Origin: JAFMDF01 sp965222705
Lineage (GTDB): Bacteria; Bacteroidota; Bacteroidia; Chitinophagales; Saprospiraceae
DNA length: 64,000 nucleotides
Assembly (NCBI GenBank): GCA_965222705.1
Contig: CBDCUO010000017.1
Location: forward strand, 1 to 64,000
Direction: 5' to 3'
The stretch's first letter is position 1. Every line of letters begins with the position of its first letter. Shown here one piece after another: positions 47,644-58,000 of this stretch. The notes under the pieces are model-generated. The model was not told where the DNA came from. It was given only the letters and a program-made list of their open reading frames with translations, and did no database searches. The translations under genes were made by a program, and so were the position numbers.

Positions 47644-50600
47644 TTACTTTTTTAGTAAAATCATTTTCTTCGTTTCAACGCCAGCAGATGTAGATAATTG
47701 GTAATACAATACTCCGTATTCTGTGAAGGATCCTCCATTCAAAACAATCTGGTTATACCCTTTTTGATATTCGTCCTTAATACTTTTTATCTGTTTCCCC
47801 GCAAGGTTAAAAATGGTTAACGTAGCTGTAGATACTTCCGGCAAATCAAAGCCAATGACCGTTTCTCCAGTAAATGGATTGGGCTTATTTTGATATAATT
47901 TAAAGCCATCTGGTTGCTCAATTATATCTTTAATCTTTAATTGGACATTCACTAAGTTTCCTTCTTTTTCGTAAGCTTCAGCAGGTGTAACCGATGAACT
48001 TAAATGAATCGCTTCGCTAATTCGCACTGCCTTTTTAGTTTTAAAAGTGAGGCTAAAAAGAACTTCATCTGAATCAATATCCGTTGGCATAAACCCATTC
48101 CAACTGCTGGTAATAATGCCGCGATGAACCATAGACAAATTGAAGTTTTCAAAACCAGCACTTTTACCAATGGAAATATTTTCAAAAGCCAGAGCATCGC
48201 CATCGAAATCTAATGTAAATTGATACCCTAATATAGATCGGAAATTCGTTGATTTAAAATCAATCGTCAGCGTTTCTCCAGCCGCTTTTATCTGCTCGGC
48301 AATCTGAAAATCCAGTGATTTGGAAGAACGGCTCTCTCCCATAGCAAAGCGGTTGGCAATTGCATTGCCATTTAAATCACCAATTTTTACCGCAATAAAA
48401 TCCAAAGACATCATGTCATTTGCCAAATCTGTGATCTCATAAACTTCTGGAAAGTCTTCTGCAAATGGATTCGTCGGATTTTTAAATACATAATTAGCAT
48501 CAATAAAACGCCAAGAAGTATTGTTGGGAAATGTATTCGACATACTCAAAATTAATTGTCGTAGTAAGACCATATCATAAGCTGTAATTGTACCTGAACG
48601 ATTAATATCCGCTGCAATCAACTTGTAAGGAGAGTCCAGGTTTTTCACTCCAATAATATGTTTGCTTAACAAAACAATATCCAGCGTAGAAACCCCATTG
48701 GCATAGTTCCTATCCTTGGTTGGAGTGACCTGGTAGTTGCCAGCTAGCGGTATCCCGCTAAAGTAATAGCTTCCATCTGCACCTGTTAGCTGTGGAGTCA
48801 TTTCGTAGCCTCCAATTTTAACATTTACTTCTTCTATCATTTCACCGGATTCATTCCGGATATGGCCAGCAACATTAGCGACCGGTGTAGCCTCGTCAAA
48901 AGAAGTGACACAAGCAATTTCCACAGGATTGCTATTATATGCCTCCTGACAAGAAGGGCTTGCTCCCCGAACATAGACGACATAAGTTCCAGTATCCAAG
49001 CTAGAAAAAATGTTATTTGCAACAAAGGTATTTCCGCTATCAATGCTGTATTCCAGCCCCGTACCAGTTGCAGTAATCGTTATTTGTCCATTTTTCGAAT
49101 CGCAATCTGTAGGATCAGTAGGGCTCACACTAATAGCGTAAGTAGCTACATTACAGTCAATATCCAGATAATTAGGAAGACCATCTCCATCTGCGTCGTC
49201 ATCTGTTACATCGCCATTATTATTGGTATCCTCTCCGGGAGTGGTGATGCCGTCCCCATCATTATCACAAAAGCCACCCTTGTCGGTAATCAGAACCTCT
49301 CTGGAGGTTTCAGAAGCTAGCCCTGAAGAATCTACTACCCTTAGGGTCAAAACTATCTTTCCAATATCTTCACAGTCAAAAGCAACAGCAGTAGCAAAGG
49401 TATCTACCCCTGGTTTTTTAATCAAAATGCTATCTACCTGCCCGCAATTATCATGACTGCCTGCATCAAAAGAAGTCGCATAGACCCAAGTATTACCCAG
49501 ATCATCAACTAGATTAATAGAGAGCTCTCTGGCTAAAGCAACCGGGGGTATATTGTCCTCCAAAATAAAGATTACCGTATCCCTTACTTCATTGCCACAA
49601 CTATCAGAAATGATATACTCCAAGGTGTTCGTTCCAAATGGTACATTGACCAACGAATCCAGTGGATTATTATAAATATTACCTGTCGGTCCGAGTATTC
49701 TATAAAAGGTGCCACTACACAAATCCTCTACATTCTGTGGAGCTGGCGGAATAATATTCGCCATACACTTATGCGAATTATCAGTTAGTATTCTGATATC
49801 ACTCGCTCGAATGCTGTCAAAAGTAGGCGGAATAGTATCTCGCACATCAATCAATTGAGTATAAGTTCTAATAGCCCCACCGCTATTCAAGTGGCACCAA
49901 TCCATCACCGTCCAGGTTCTTAAAATGCGTTCTTTTCCAGGACAGCCCAGGTTAGTAGTCCGGTCTTCCATGGATACGCCAAACTTGCATGTTGCATCAA
50001 CTTCTACAGTATCATTATTAATCACCACAAAAGGTCGTCCGGTAATATCGGGAGAAGTATTGGCATTATTGCATTGAAGGGCTTGTTCATCCGTCAATGA
50101 ATCTGGAAATTCAACTTGTGCAATGGTTGGGCGCAAGACCAAAATGGTTTGCCTACAAGTATCTGCATTGCCAAATTGGTCCCTCCCTGTAAACAATCGA
50201 ATTATTCTTCTAATGGTGTCCTGATCTGCCCCATTCTGGCCACAAGCGTCTAAGCCTGTTTCCATATCTGTATAGGTAAAAGTAACCAATCCACCACATC
50301 CATCCGCAGCAGTTGGAAAACCCAAAATATTGGGATCAAAACTTTGATTGCAATAAACAAAAGTATCTCTACAGGTTAGTATAGGAGGCAGCTTATCTTC
50401 TACAATTACATCTCCCCAGCAGCTATTTCCGTTTGGGCTGGTAACCATTACGCTAACGGTTTGTCCAAGGTAGGTATGATCGAGCGTATCTGTTCCGGCA
50501 CGAGTTCCCGACAAAATTTCTACGGTATAACCCTCTGTGCAATTATTATTTCCTTCCAGCAGTAAATCAGGGCTTAAAACTGCTTGACAATCCGCATCCA

Positions 50601-52743
50601 AAGATACTTGTATCCTGGCATTGCAAATAACCGCCTGATCCATTGTATTTTGAAAAGAAAGCGTAGCCAAGCCTGCCAAGCCACAGGACATTCCGTTCGA
50701 TTCAATATCAAATACTAGACTCATCGAGGAGGTTGCTTGCAGCAAAGTCAATTGATTACTGGTGGCATTAAAAGTACCTATCACAGCATTTGTAGCTGGA
50801 TCAATAAAATTCGTAGAAGGCAAGTAAATAGCTGTCGCAGGATCAAATACGTTATCAAAAACCACAAGAAAATCATCAATAGCTCCTATAAAACACTGCT
50901 GGCTCACTGGAGCCACTACCACCCCATTACTGGCTGTATTGAAGCCCGGTCCAGGTTCTCTGGCATTTCCATCATTATCTTCATCCGCTAACTCACTACC
51001 GAAGGAATTATTAGGATCAATAACAATTCCATTATTCAAGAAGGTTTCTGAAGGGTTAATTGTATTAGCAACTGAAGAACTAGTGATAAAAACATCGTGA
51101 TTGATAATGTTTCCGCCCGTAATCATCGTGGGGGTATTGGTTTCAATGAGGACACATTCATCATTGTCCAATCCATCTCCATTGGTAATGCTTCCGCCCA
51201 AATTAATAATACTGGTAAGAATAGCATTAATTCTTATGGCTGTCCCTCGATCATTTTCCGCTACGCTTCCATTATTGATGGTTCCTTCATTCCTGATCCC
51301 AACCATTATACCGCCGCCATTTAAACCAATTTCAATTTGAGAAGAGTCAATATTATTGATCGTTCCGGGTACTTCAGGGGGGGTATTGGGCAAGTTATCA
51401 ATCCCATCGCCTCCTACACTATCAATTCTAATAAAAGCTGCTTTGTTAAAAATAACGCCGCTATTATTAATACCATCTACTCCTGTCTTAAAGATGGTCA
51501 GCCTAGTCCCATTATTATTATCAAAACGATTATCTTCTGTATTCAGCAATAATCCATGTTGGGTAACTCCTGTTATTAAAATTTTGGTAGAATCGTTCAG
51601 GTTCTCAGAAGGATTTATATCCACATCTGCAGAACCTGTAAGGTTTATACCGGACCCTTCCACATGCGCAATCGTACTATCCCCTATCGTAATACAGGAA
51701 TTATTTTGAATAACATAAACGGTATTATTATTTTCAATTCTAATCCCATCACCTCCTATCACAGAGTTGCCAACCCCAGACCCCGTGCCGGTCAAGGGAT
51801 GGTTCGTGCCAATTAGAATAGTATCATTTATACTATTAAAATCTGTAGAAACCAAAATTCCGTTCATCCCAGTGCTATCTATGATAATCGTTCCGAAATT
51901 ATCAAAACTATTTCCATTATGCCGAATGCCGTTAAACGTCGTGCGAGCGATTATTAGGGTATCCCCCTCATTATTGATAAAATCACCGCCATTATTTTCG
52001 AGCCCCTCTTCTTCTACATTGCTAATAAAAATTTTCCCATTATTCGTAAATGTTCTTTGATTTTCAATGCCGTCCTCCATCGTCCCGCAGATGTGAATTT
52101 GCCCACCATTAATGACCGTGCCGTTATTAGTAATCCCATCATCTGTAATGTTAGAAAGCAATAGCACTCCTGTATTGCCAACAGTAACCGTACCGCCAAA
52201 ATTCACATTGATTGCATTCATGGTAATTGGCCCATTAATGATAATGGAATCATTAGCTACCAAATCACCCAATACATTAATGCCTTGAGCCGTAGAATTA
52301 TTAATGACTAATTTACCACCTGGATCAACCGTTAAAGTTGCTCCAGAGGCTATATTCACTCCGTCTGTATTGGCGGCACTTACATCTACAATAATCGTAA
52401 CCCCTGCAGGAATGGTTAAGTCTGAATCAATGTCCAGATTTCCTACAAAGATAGTATCAGGCGAAGGTAGAACAGGGCTTGCACCCCCATTAATCCGTAG
52501 AGTCATCCCTGTAAAATTATCTGGATGTCCGGCAGGTAAGCCATTGGGATCCCAGTTGGCAGCAGTTCCCCAATTCGATGAAGCTCCGCCATCCCAAGTT
52601 TGTCCAGATAAACAAGTATATCCAAAACTAATCAGCAAAGTCAATAAGCCGGCAAGCCAAGGGGAGGTATCGCTCCTCTTTGGCAGAAGCCTCCAAATCA
52701 TTGGTGGCTTAAAACTGTCAAACTTCCAAATTGTGTGTTTCAT
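47644..52743 (-). CDS. Giant T9SS-exported beta-helix/HYR/SprB-like/dockerin/cohesin-like protein (1699 aa)
   Basis: Paralogue of the 29085 protein. The N-terminus is MKHTIWKFDSFKPP, with the exported helix at about 30-48 (LLTLLISFGYTCLSGQ). It continues with SSNWGTAANWDPNG and a long beta-helix (about 70-660) with many NGTxxxGGxIxI..DGI turns. The CND module (CNARIQVSLDADC) is at about 700-795 and the HYR/Ig-like modules at about 795-1150. A Ca-type DNDGDG/DADGDG stretch and a SprB-repeat-like module (about 1200-1280; GTGLEYSIDSGNTF, GTYVVYV) are unique to this member. The regulatory-like domain, dockerin (about 1341-1400; DINRSGTITAYD), cohesin-like domain (about 1467-1600) and T9SS type A domain (LYQNKPNPF, KKMILLKK) follow. 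SprB is the gliding adhesin of Flavobacterium, so a surface role fits. Confidence 0.85.
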   Translation of the reverse strand: MKHTIWKFDSFKPPMIWRLLPKRSDTSPWLAGLLTLLISFGYTCLSGQTWDGGASSNWGTAANWDPNGLPAGHPDNFTGMTLRINGGASPVLPSPDTIFVGNLDIDSDLTIPAGVTIIVDVSAANTDGVNIASGATLTVDPGGKLVINNSTAQGINVLGDLVANDSIIINGPITMNAINVNFGGTVTVGNTGVLLLSNITDDGITNNGTVINGGQIHICGTMEDGIENQRTFTNNGKIFISNVEEEGLENNGGDFINNEGDTLIIARTTFNGIRHNGNSFDNFGTIIIDSTGMNGILVSTDFNSINDTILIGTNHPLTGTGSGVGNSVIGGDGIRIENNNTVYVIQNNSCITIGDSTIAHVEGSGINLTGSADVDINPSENLNDSTKILITGVTQHGLLLNTEDNRFDNNNGTRLTIFKTGVDGINNSGVIFNKAAFIRIDSVGGDGIDNLPNTPPEVPGTINNIDSSQIEIGLNGGGIMVGIRNEGTINNGSVAENDRGTAIRINAILTSIINLGGSITNGDGLDNDECVLIETNTPTMITGGNIINHDVFITSSSVANTINPSETFLNNGIVIDPNNSFGSELADEDNDGNAREPGPGFNTASNGVVVAPVSQQCFIGAIDDFLVVFDNVFDPATAIYLPSTNFIDPATNAVIGTFNATSNQLTLLQATSSMSLVFDIESNGMSCGLAGLATLSFQNTMDQAVICNARIQVSLDADCQAVLSPDLLLEGNNNCTEGYTVEILSGTRAGTDTLDHTYLGQTVSVMVTSPNGNSCWGDVIVEDKLPPILTCRDTFVYCNQSFDPNILGFPTAADGCGGLVTFTYTDMETGLDACGQNGADQDTIRRIIRLFTGRDQFGNADTCRQTILVLRPTIAQVEFPDSLTDEQALQCNNANTSPDITGRPFVVINNDTVEVDATCKFGVSMEDRTTNLGCPGKERILRTWTVMDWCHLNSGGAIRTYTQLIDVRDTIPPTFDSIRASDIRILTDNSHKCMANIIPPAPQNVEDLCSGTFYRILGPTGNIYNNPLDSLVNVPFGTNTLEYIISDSCGNEVRDTVIFILEDNIPPVALARELSINLVDDLGNTWVYATSFDAGSHDNCGQVDSILIKKPGVDTFATAVAFDCEDIGKIVLTLRVVDSSGLASETSREVLITDKGGFCDNDGDGITTPGEDTNNNGDVTDDDADGDGLPNYLDIDCNVATYAISVSPTDPTDCDSKNGQITITATGTGLEYSIDSGNTFVANNIFSSLDTGTYVVYVRGASPSCQEAYNSNPVEIACVTSFDEATPVANVAGHIRNESGEMIEEVNVKIGGYEMTPQLTGADGSYYFSGIPLAGNYQVTPTKDRNYANGVSTLDIVLLSKHIIGVKNLDSPYKLIAADINRSGTITAYDMVLLRQLILSMSNTFPNNTSWRFIDANYVFKNPTNPFAEDFPEVYEITDLANDMMSLDFIAVKIGDLNGNAIANRFAMGESRSSKSLDFQIAEQIKAAGETLTIDFKSTNFRSILGYQFTLDFDGDALAFENISIGKSAGFENFNLSMVHRGIITSSWNGFMPTDIDSDEVLFSLTFKTKKAVRISEAIHLSSSVTPAEAYEKEGNLVNVQLKIKDIIEQPDGFKLYQNKPNPFTGETVIGFDLPEVSTATLTIFNLAGKQIKSIKDEYQKGYNQIVLNGGSFTEYGVLYYQLSTSAGVETKKMILLKK

Positions 52744-53514
52744 AATGTAATTAAATTAATGGTTTGAAAAGAAAAAATATAAAGCTGTAAAATGCTTATG
52801 TATCTAGTACACTAGACTATTTTCACAAAAAAAGCACAGCGATACCAGGGCACTGAAGAGGTCTAAATCTCCAATACCTAGTAATATTTATCTTTAACTA
52901 CCGGGTAAAATGATGAATAAAAGTCCTTCAAAAGCACAATTCCGCATCTTCAAGGATAAAGGTAAGTTTCGGTTGACAAAGTTTTGCCAACCAAAAGTCA
53001 CCAATGACATTAACCACTTATTGTAAATACACACTTATTGTGTCTTGCAACTCGAACCTATTCGTTTGAGCAACTGGGTAAGCATGAAGTATTTTTATAA
53101 CTGAGTGGGAAAAAATTAACTGGTGTGCATGATAAGGACTTGCGCCCTTTAAAGAAAAACAGGTATGGAAGATTAACTAACAACTTGATTAAACAATCGC
53201 TTAAAAAACGCCAAGTTCTGTGCCAAAAATCTCATATTAAAATTTATAACCATTTGAAAATCAATTTTTTACATTAAAAAATATTGTAATACGATAGTTT
53301 GAAAGCCTCATATTTAAAATAATAAAAATGTTTAAATTGCTAAAAAACAGAAACTAATCAAATCATATTTTTATAAAAAATAATATGAATTTTGAGGCTT
53401 GTCACATGAGAAAAATTTTATATTTTTTTTGCTTCAACGATAGGCCAGTTTCTTTCTACAAGTCTGTATTTTTGCATCCAACAATCATTTTTCTAAAAAC
53501 CTGGCTCACTTGTT
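52744..53514. other. 770-bp AT-rich divergent region
   Basis: This separates the 47644 giant (leftward) from pnuC (rightward). No gene is visible. An imperfect hairpin GGTTGACAA-AGTT-TTGCCAACC lies at about 52972-52993. The pnuC side (53230-53500) is extremely AT-rich. Confidence 0.45.
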
Positions 53515-54270
53515 TTGAAAAAAGTAGCACAACCATTTCTTAGAAAATTGGTCCAATCCACTTCCTTGGATTTGTTTGGTGCGATTTTGATCTTTGGGGT
53601 CTGTTATTATCGAAATTTTCATGGCACCATTTTTTACCAGGGAGAAATTCAGTTTGGCATTCCGTTTGGTGAACTCTGGGGATATGTAAAAAACGGAGCT
53701 TATCCACTTGGGGTGCTTTCTACCATTGGAGCTATTTTCTCCTTGTTATCTACTCGCTTGGTTGGAAAACAAAATAACATAGGTAATTATATCGGCGTAG
53801 TAACAACTGTCAATTCTGGCGCGAATGATTATCTTTTTGGCAATGCTTCCGCCATTATTACTTATCCACTCACTTTTTTTATTACTACTTTCGCCGTAGC
53901 TAATTGGCATAAAGGGGAGAAAATTAGGAAAAGAGATACTAGATATTACCTCATTGTCTTTATAGGCTTGGTGATTGGTTTTATGCTGGTCTATTTGGGA
54001 GCTTACCTCTTTGGCGGCAGGACAGATCATGCTTTTTTAGCAGTTGTATCGCTGACTTTTGGCTTATCGCTTGGAGCTAATTTTTGCAATGCGCTAAAAT
54101 ATGAGGAAACCTGGTTGAGCTGGATTATTTACAATATCGTTCAATTAACCAAAGCCATTATGCAGATTAACATCGCCAATGTCGTCAAGTATATTTTCTA
54201 TTTATTTAATGCTTTTATTACTTTGTTTGACTGGAAGTTGAACGGCGATGTAAAAATGGCTACCTCCTGA
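53515..54270 (+). CDS. pnuC: PnuC-like nicotinamide riboside/vitamin transporter
   Basis: A 251-residue inner-membrane protein with about seven hydrophobic segments. The C-terminal half has the PnuC-type pattern EETWLSWIIYNIVQLTKAIM (in which Trp, Asn and Gln line the substrate site in known structures). The N-terminal half has NYIGVVTTVNSGANDYLF. PnuC proteins take up nicotinamide riboside by facilitated diffusion; some relatives take thiamine or riboflavin, so the substrate is not certain. The only possible start is TTG at 53515. It is the lone metabolic gene inside the adhesin island, and no NAD gene or riboswitch is adjacent. A MITE-like element starts four bases after its stop. Confidence 0.75.
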   Translation: MKKVAQPFLRKLVQSTSLDLFGAILIFGVCYYRNFHGTIFYQGEIQFGIPFGELWGYVKNGAYPLGVLSTIGAIFSLLSTRLVGKQNNIGNYIGVVTTVNSGANDYLFGNASAIITYPLTFFITTFAVANWHKGEKIRKRDTRYYLIVFIGLVIGFMLVYLGAYLFGGRTDHAFLAVVSLTFGLSLGANFCNALKYEETWLSWIIYNIVQLTKAIMQINIANVVKYIFYLFNAFITLFDWKLNGDVKMATS

Positions 54271-54273
54271 TTT

Positions 54274-54440
54274 TTAGAAACTGTTTTGAAACTATTCACA
54301 GATTTTTTTATGCGCTTTTGTTCCGCCATACTTCGCCCAATTTTTAAGCAATAGCTCGGCGATTACTTAAAAATTGGGCTGTGTCTAACGAAAAAAATCA
54401 CTATAAAAAATTTCAGGACTAATGTCAAAACAGTTTCTAA
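54274..54440. mobile_element. MITE-like element with 16-bp perfect terminal inverted repeats
   Basis: TTAGAAACTGTTTTGA (54274-54289) and TCAAAACAGTTTCTAA (54425-54440) are exact complements bounding 167 bp. A second perfect inverted repeat, GCCCAATTTTTAAG / CTTAAAAATTGGGC (54335-54348 and 54366-54379), is inside. It is non-coding and has no transposase. It lies just after the pnuC stop and could also act as a transcript end. Confidence 0.68.
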
Positions 54441-54508
54441 GACATAAGCAATTTCTAAATACATCAACACTCGGGTTTATTTTCCTGTTGCTACCATGAT
54501 TTAAAAAG

Positions 54509-54872
54509 ACAGCCGGAAGGCTGCACTACTGCAACCGACCGGCTTCGTCCTATTACCATCACCTATTTTACAACCTTAATTCTTATCGAAAACAACCTAA
54601 GCTAATTCAAATTCCTTACCTCAATTTTCTATTTTTACTGCTTTCGTTTTTTATCTCTTTATTTGTAAAAAATTGGCATAAATACCTGCGCGCTATTCAA
54701 AGATAGCTGGAAAGCTACCCATTGGCAGCTTTCCAGTATATCCATTACCATCACCTATTTTACAACCTTAACTCTTTAGGAGGATTGGGGTTTTAAAAAA
54801 GATACTCGAGAAACTACCCTTCGGCAGTTTCTCGATTGTATCGTATTACCATCACCTATTTTACAACCTTAA
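54509..54872. repeat. Three stem-loop plus conserved-tail units
   Basis: Three copies of the 28-base tail ATTACCATCACCTATTTTAC, continuing AACCTTAA, start at 54552, 54744 and 54845. Each follows a hairpin: GAC-AGCCGG...CCGGCT-TC-GTC (from 54508), GATA-G-CTGGAAAGCT...AGCTTTCCAG-TA-TATC (54703-54742) and GATAC-TCGAGAAACT...AGTTTCTCGA-TT-GTATC (54801-54842). The loops of the last two are ACCCATTGGC and ACCCTTCGGC. The stems differ in sequence but keep pairing. All three frames of the tail are stopped on the minus strand. It lies downstream of the 55019 giant (leftward) and after pnuC. The type is not known to me. Confidence 0.8.
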
Positions 54873-55018
54873 CTCTTTAAGGAAGATTGGGGTTTGGCGG
54901 TCACTATTGGGGGGTCATTTTCAATCCCATAGGGGAATGGGAACCTGACGGCCCCATTCTTGCCCTTCGTGGGATTACTATTGTTCATAGTTCTTGCATT
55001 CCCTGTAATTGCCCTTGT

Positions 55019-58000
55019 CTAACGACTCAATACAATCATCTTTTTGCTCCGTTTCTCTTTAGCTGTTTCCAAGATGTAATAAAGCAAACCAAAGGCTGGA
55101 AACATCTCCTTTGTCAATACAATCGTATGGCGGCCTTTGGAATAATTTCCCTTGTATTGTTTTAATACTTTACCCCTGGCGTCAAAAATGCTCAATGTAG
55201 CATTTTGGCTCGTTGGCAAACTAAAGCTGATCGTCGTTTCTCTATCAAATGGATTGGGTTGATTTTGGTGTAGCTCAACTTTATCTATTATCAGATCCTC
55301 TTCTTTAAAGTTTAAGGCCAAGTCATAGGCTTCTTCTACAGTGCCATAAGCTTGAGGTCTTAATTGCTCACTGACAATGCTTACTATCTGGCTTAAATTA
55401 CCTGCTTTTTTTGCTTTAAATCGGAAAGTAAATAGAGCCGTGCCGTCTGAAAAAATCCAGCTTTCTCGATCATCCCAACTCATTTTAATAATACCCAACT
55501 CGACTTGACCCAAAGCCAGGTTCTGCGCTTCCAAATTGCTAATAGCTTCTTTTTTAAATTCCTGAAAATCAATAACTTCTGCATCAAATTTCAGTTCGAA
55601 TTGATAGCCTAATATTTCTTTAAAATCTTTTGCTTTAAAAGTGGCTTCTACGACTTCTCCTGCGGAGAATTGCTTGTTTTCCAGTTCAAAAAAGAGTTGT
55701 GGCGGGGCATTTCTACCTTCGCCTTTTACCAAGCCATTGGCATTAGCCGTATAATCCACATCGCCAATTTTAATGGCTACAAAATCCACCTGATCCTTAT
55801 TTCTGGATTCGTTATTTACAACTGCCAATTCAGGATAAGATTCCGTCAAAGGATTGCCTGGATTTTGAAAAATATAATCTTTGACTACAAACCGCCAGGA
55901 TTCATTATTGGGAAAATCATCCTGCTTGCCTAATATTAATTTTCTGGTGGCGATCATATCCAGCGTAGAAATTTTACCAGATCGATCTACATCCGCTGCA
56001 ATCATCTTATAAGGAGAGTCAAATTTTTCTGTTCCCAAAATATGCTTTCTCATCTTGATAATATCGAGGGTAGATACACCATTTTTTGGATGTATATTCT
56101 TCTCAGGAATTAAGGCATAATCTTTATCAGAAGGCAACTCATCATAATGAAACCTACCATTTTCATCTGTAACGTAAGGCACTTTGCCGGGGTGGCTGAT
56201 TTGTACTTGCACTTCACTTACATGCTCACCTGCTTCTGTCTGGATTCTTCCACTAAATGCAATCATTCCGTCTGGACTTGTGTAGCCACTTGAGTCACAA
56301 CTACCCATGCTATCTTGTATGTCAATAGTCGTTACGCAATAGTCTGTATTGCCCTCGGCGTCTGTCACCCAAACCTGTACTTCTTGTTCTCCTTTTTCAT
56401 CGCAGCCAAAGGTTACCTTGTCCGTATCCGGTACAGTTGTCAGACTGGGATCATGTTTCCTTATAGTAAAAATCAAATTTTGTTCAGCAGTGCAATTATC
56501 AAGACTTTTCTGGTTCAAATCCTTTGCCCAAACATCAATCATCGGAGGCGTTCCTGTAGCAGCATCTCCGGGCATCAAGGTGACCGCTATGCCGTCAATA
56601 CAAAAAGGGGAAGGTTTAACACCGTCTCTAACGGTTACTTTAATATCTTTAGAAACAAAGTTGCCACATCCGTCAGAAGCCGTATAAGTCACTTCGTAAA
56701 CACCGGGATTTACATCGTTAAAAGGCCCTAATCCCGTACCGAAAGCACTCTGTGCGGTCAAAGTTGTATTGGGACTACAATCCGAAATGGGCACACTAGG
56801 TAACGTCACTGTTCCTTTACATTCTGTTCCTTGTAAATCCACTGTAAGGTCCTGGGGGTCAGTAGAAAAAATTGGGTCACTATTATCAATTACTTTGATG
56901 ACCTGCTCGTATTGGTAGCTCCCAGCATTGCTTCCACTATTAAGATCATATTGACACCAATCCACTACGGTCCAGGTCCTCAATATTTGAAAACAAGCCG
57001 GTGGTTCAATATCCAAAACCAAGTCTTCATAATTAGTGCCTATCAAGGAGCAACCATTATCACCAATAAAAGTAGGTTCACCGAATCCGACCGGTAAATC
57101 CTCTGGATCAAGTGCAGACGCATCCAAGCACTCAGAAGTTTCATAATTTTTTGGCCAAATAATCTGATCCCCATTCAAATTCCAGGGCGCACTATTCACC
57201 ACAGTGATCGTTTGGGTACAAAGGGCTTGCCGACCACCGTTGTCGGTTGCTGTCCAGGTTCTTTTAATGGTTCCCTGTCCGCAATTGTCCAAATCTTCTA
57301 CAACTTCTTCCTCTAAATTAAATCCACAATTATCAAAAACCTGTGGTTCGCCAAAAATGCTTAAATCGCTATAATCCGATTCACAATCAATCGTTTTATC
57401 CGTTGGACAAATAATGGAAGGTTCTACTTTGTCCTGAACTGTCACGGCTACCATGCATGTATTGGCATTGCCATAACAATCGGTCACTTGCATTTCTACC
57501 ATTATTTCCTTACCCACATCTGTACAGTAGAACTGAATGCTCGATTGGTGTACACCAGTCACATCATCCATCCTCCTTGCCAGGATTTTATCCAAGCAAC
57601 AATTATCATAACTGCCATCGTCAAAGGACTCAGAAAAAACCTGTGCTGTGCCGTCCGAAGTTAAAGCGACAACCGTTTGGTCATCACAAACCACTACTGG
57701 TGGATCATCATCAACAACAGTTAATTTTATTGTTTTGGGCGTTGTATTGCCGCAACCATCCGTCGCTTCATAAGTAATCTGGTGCGTACCGACCGGTACA
57801 TCCAGCAATGTCCCTCCATTTCCGTCAATCGTATTAAAGGGAGACCTAATTTTTATAGAAATATCCCCGGAGCAAGCATCGGAAACCTGTGCGGGTAAAA
57901 GGGGTACGGAAGTCTTACAATCGCTCGTTTGTGTCCCCACTGTAATATCTGCAGGGGCGGTAATGGTAGGGGGCGTTTTATCCTCTACTTTCAAAATTTG

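Noticed and set aside
54509..54872. CRISPR array or integron attC sites
   Set aside because: Only three copies, unequal spacing (192 and 101 bases), repeats contain long stems plus a tail, and there are no cas genes, integrase or attC core sites.
54887..55165. 92-codon rightward frame
   Set aside because: It overlaps the 3' end of the 55019 giant antisense and has no recognisable feature.
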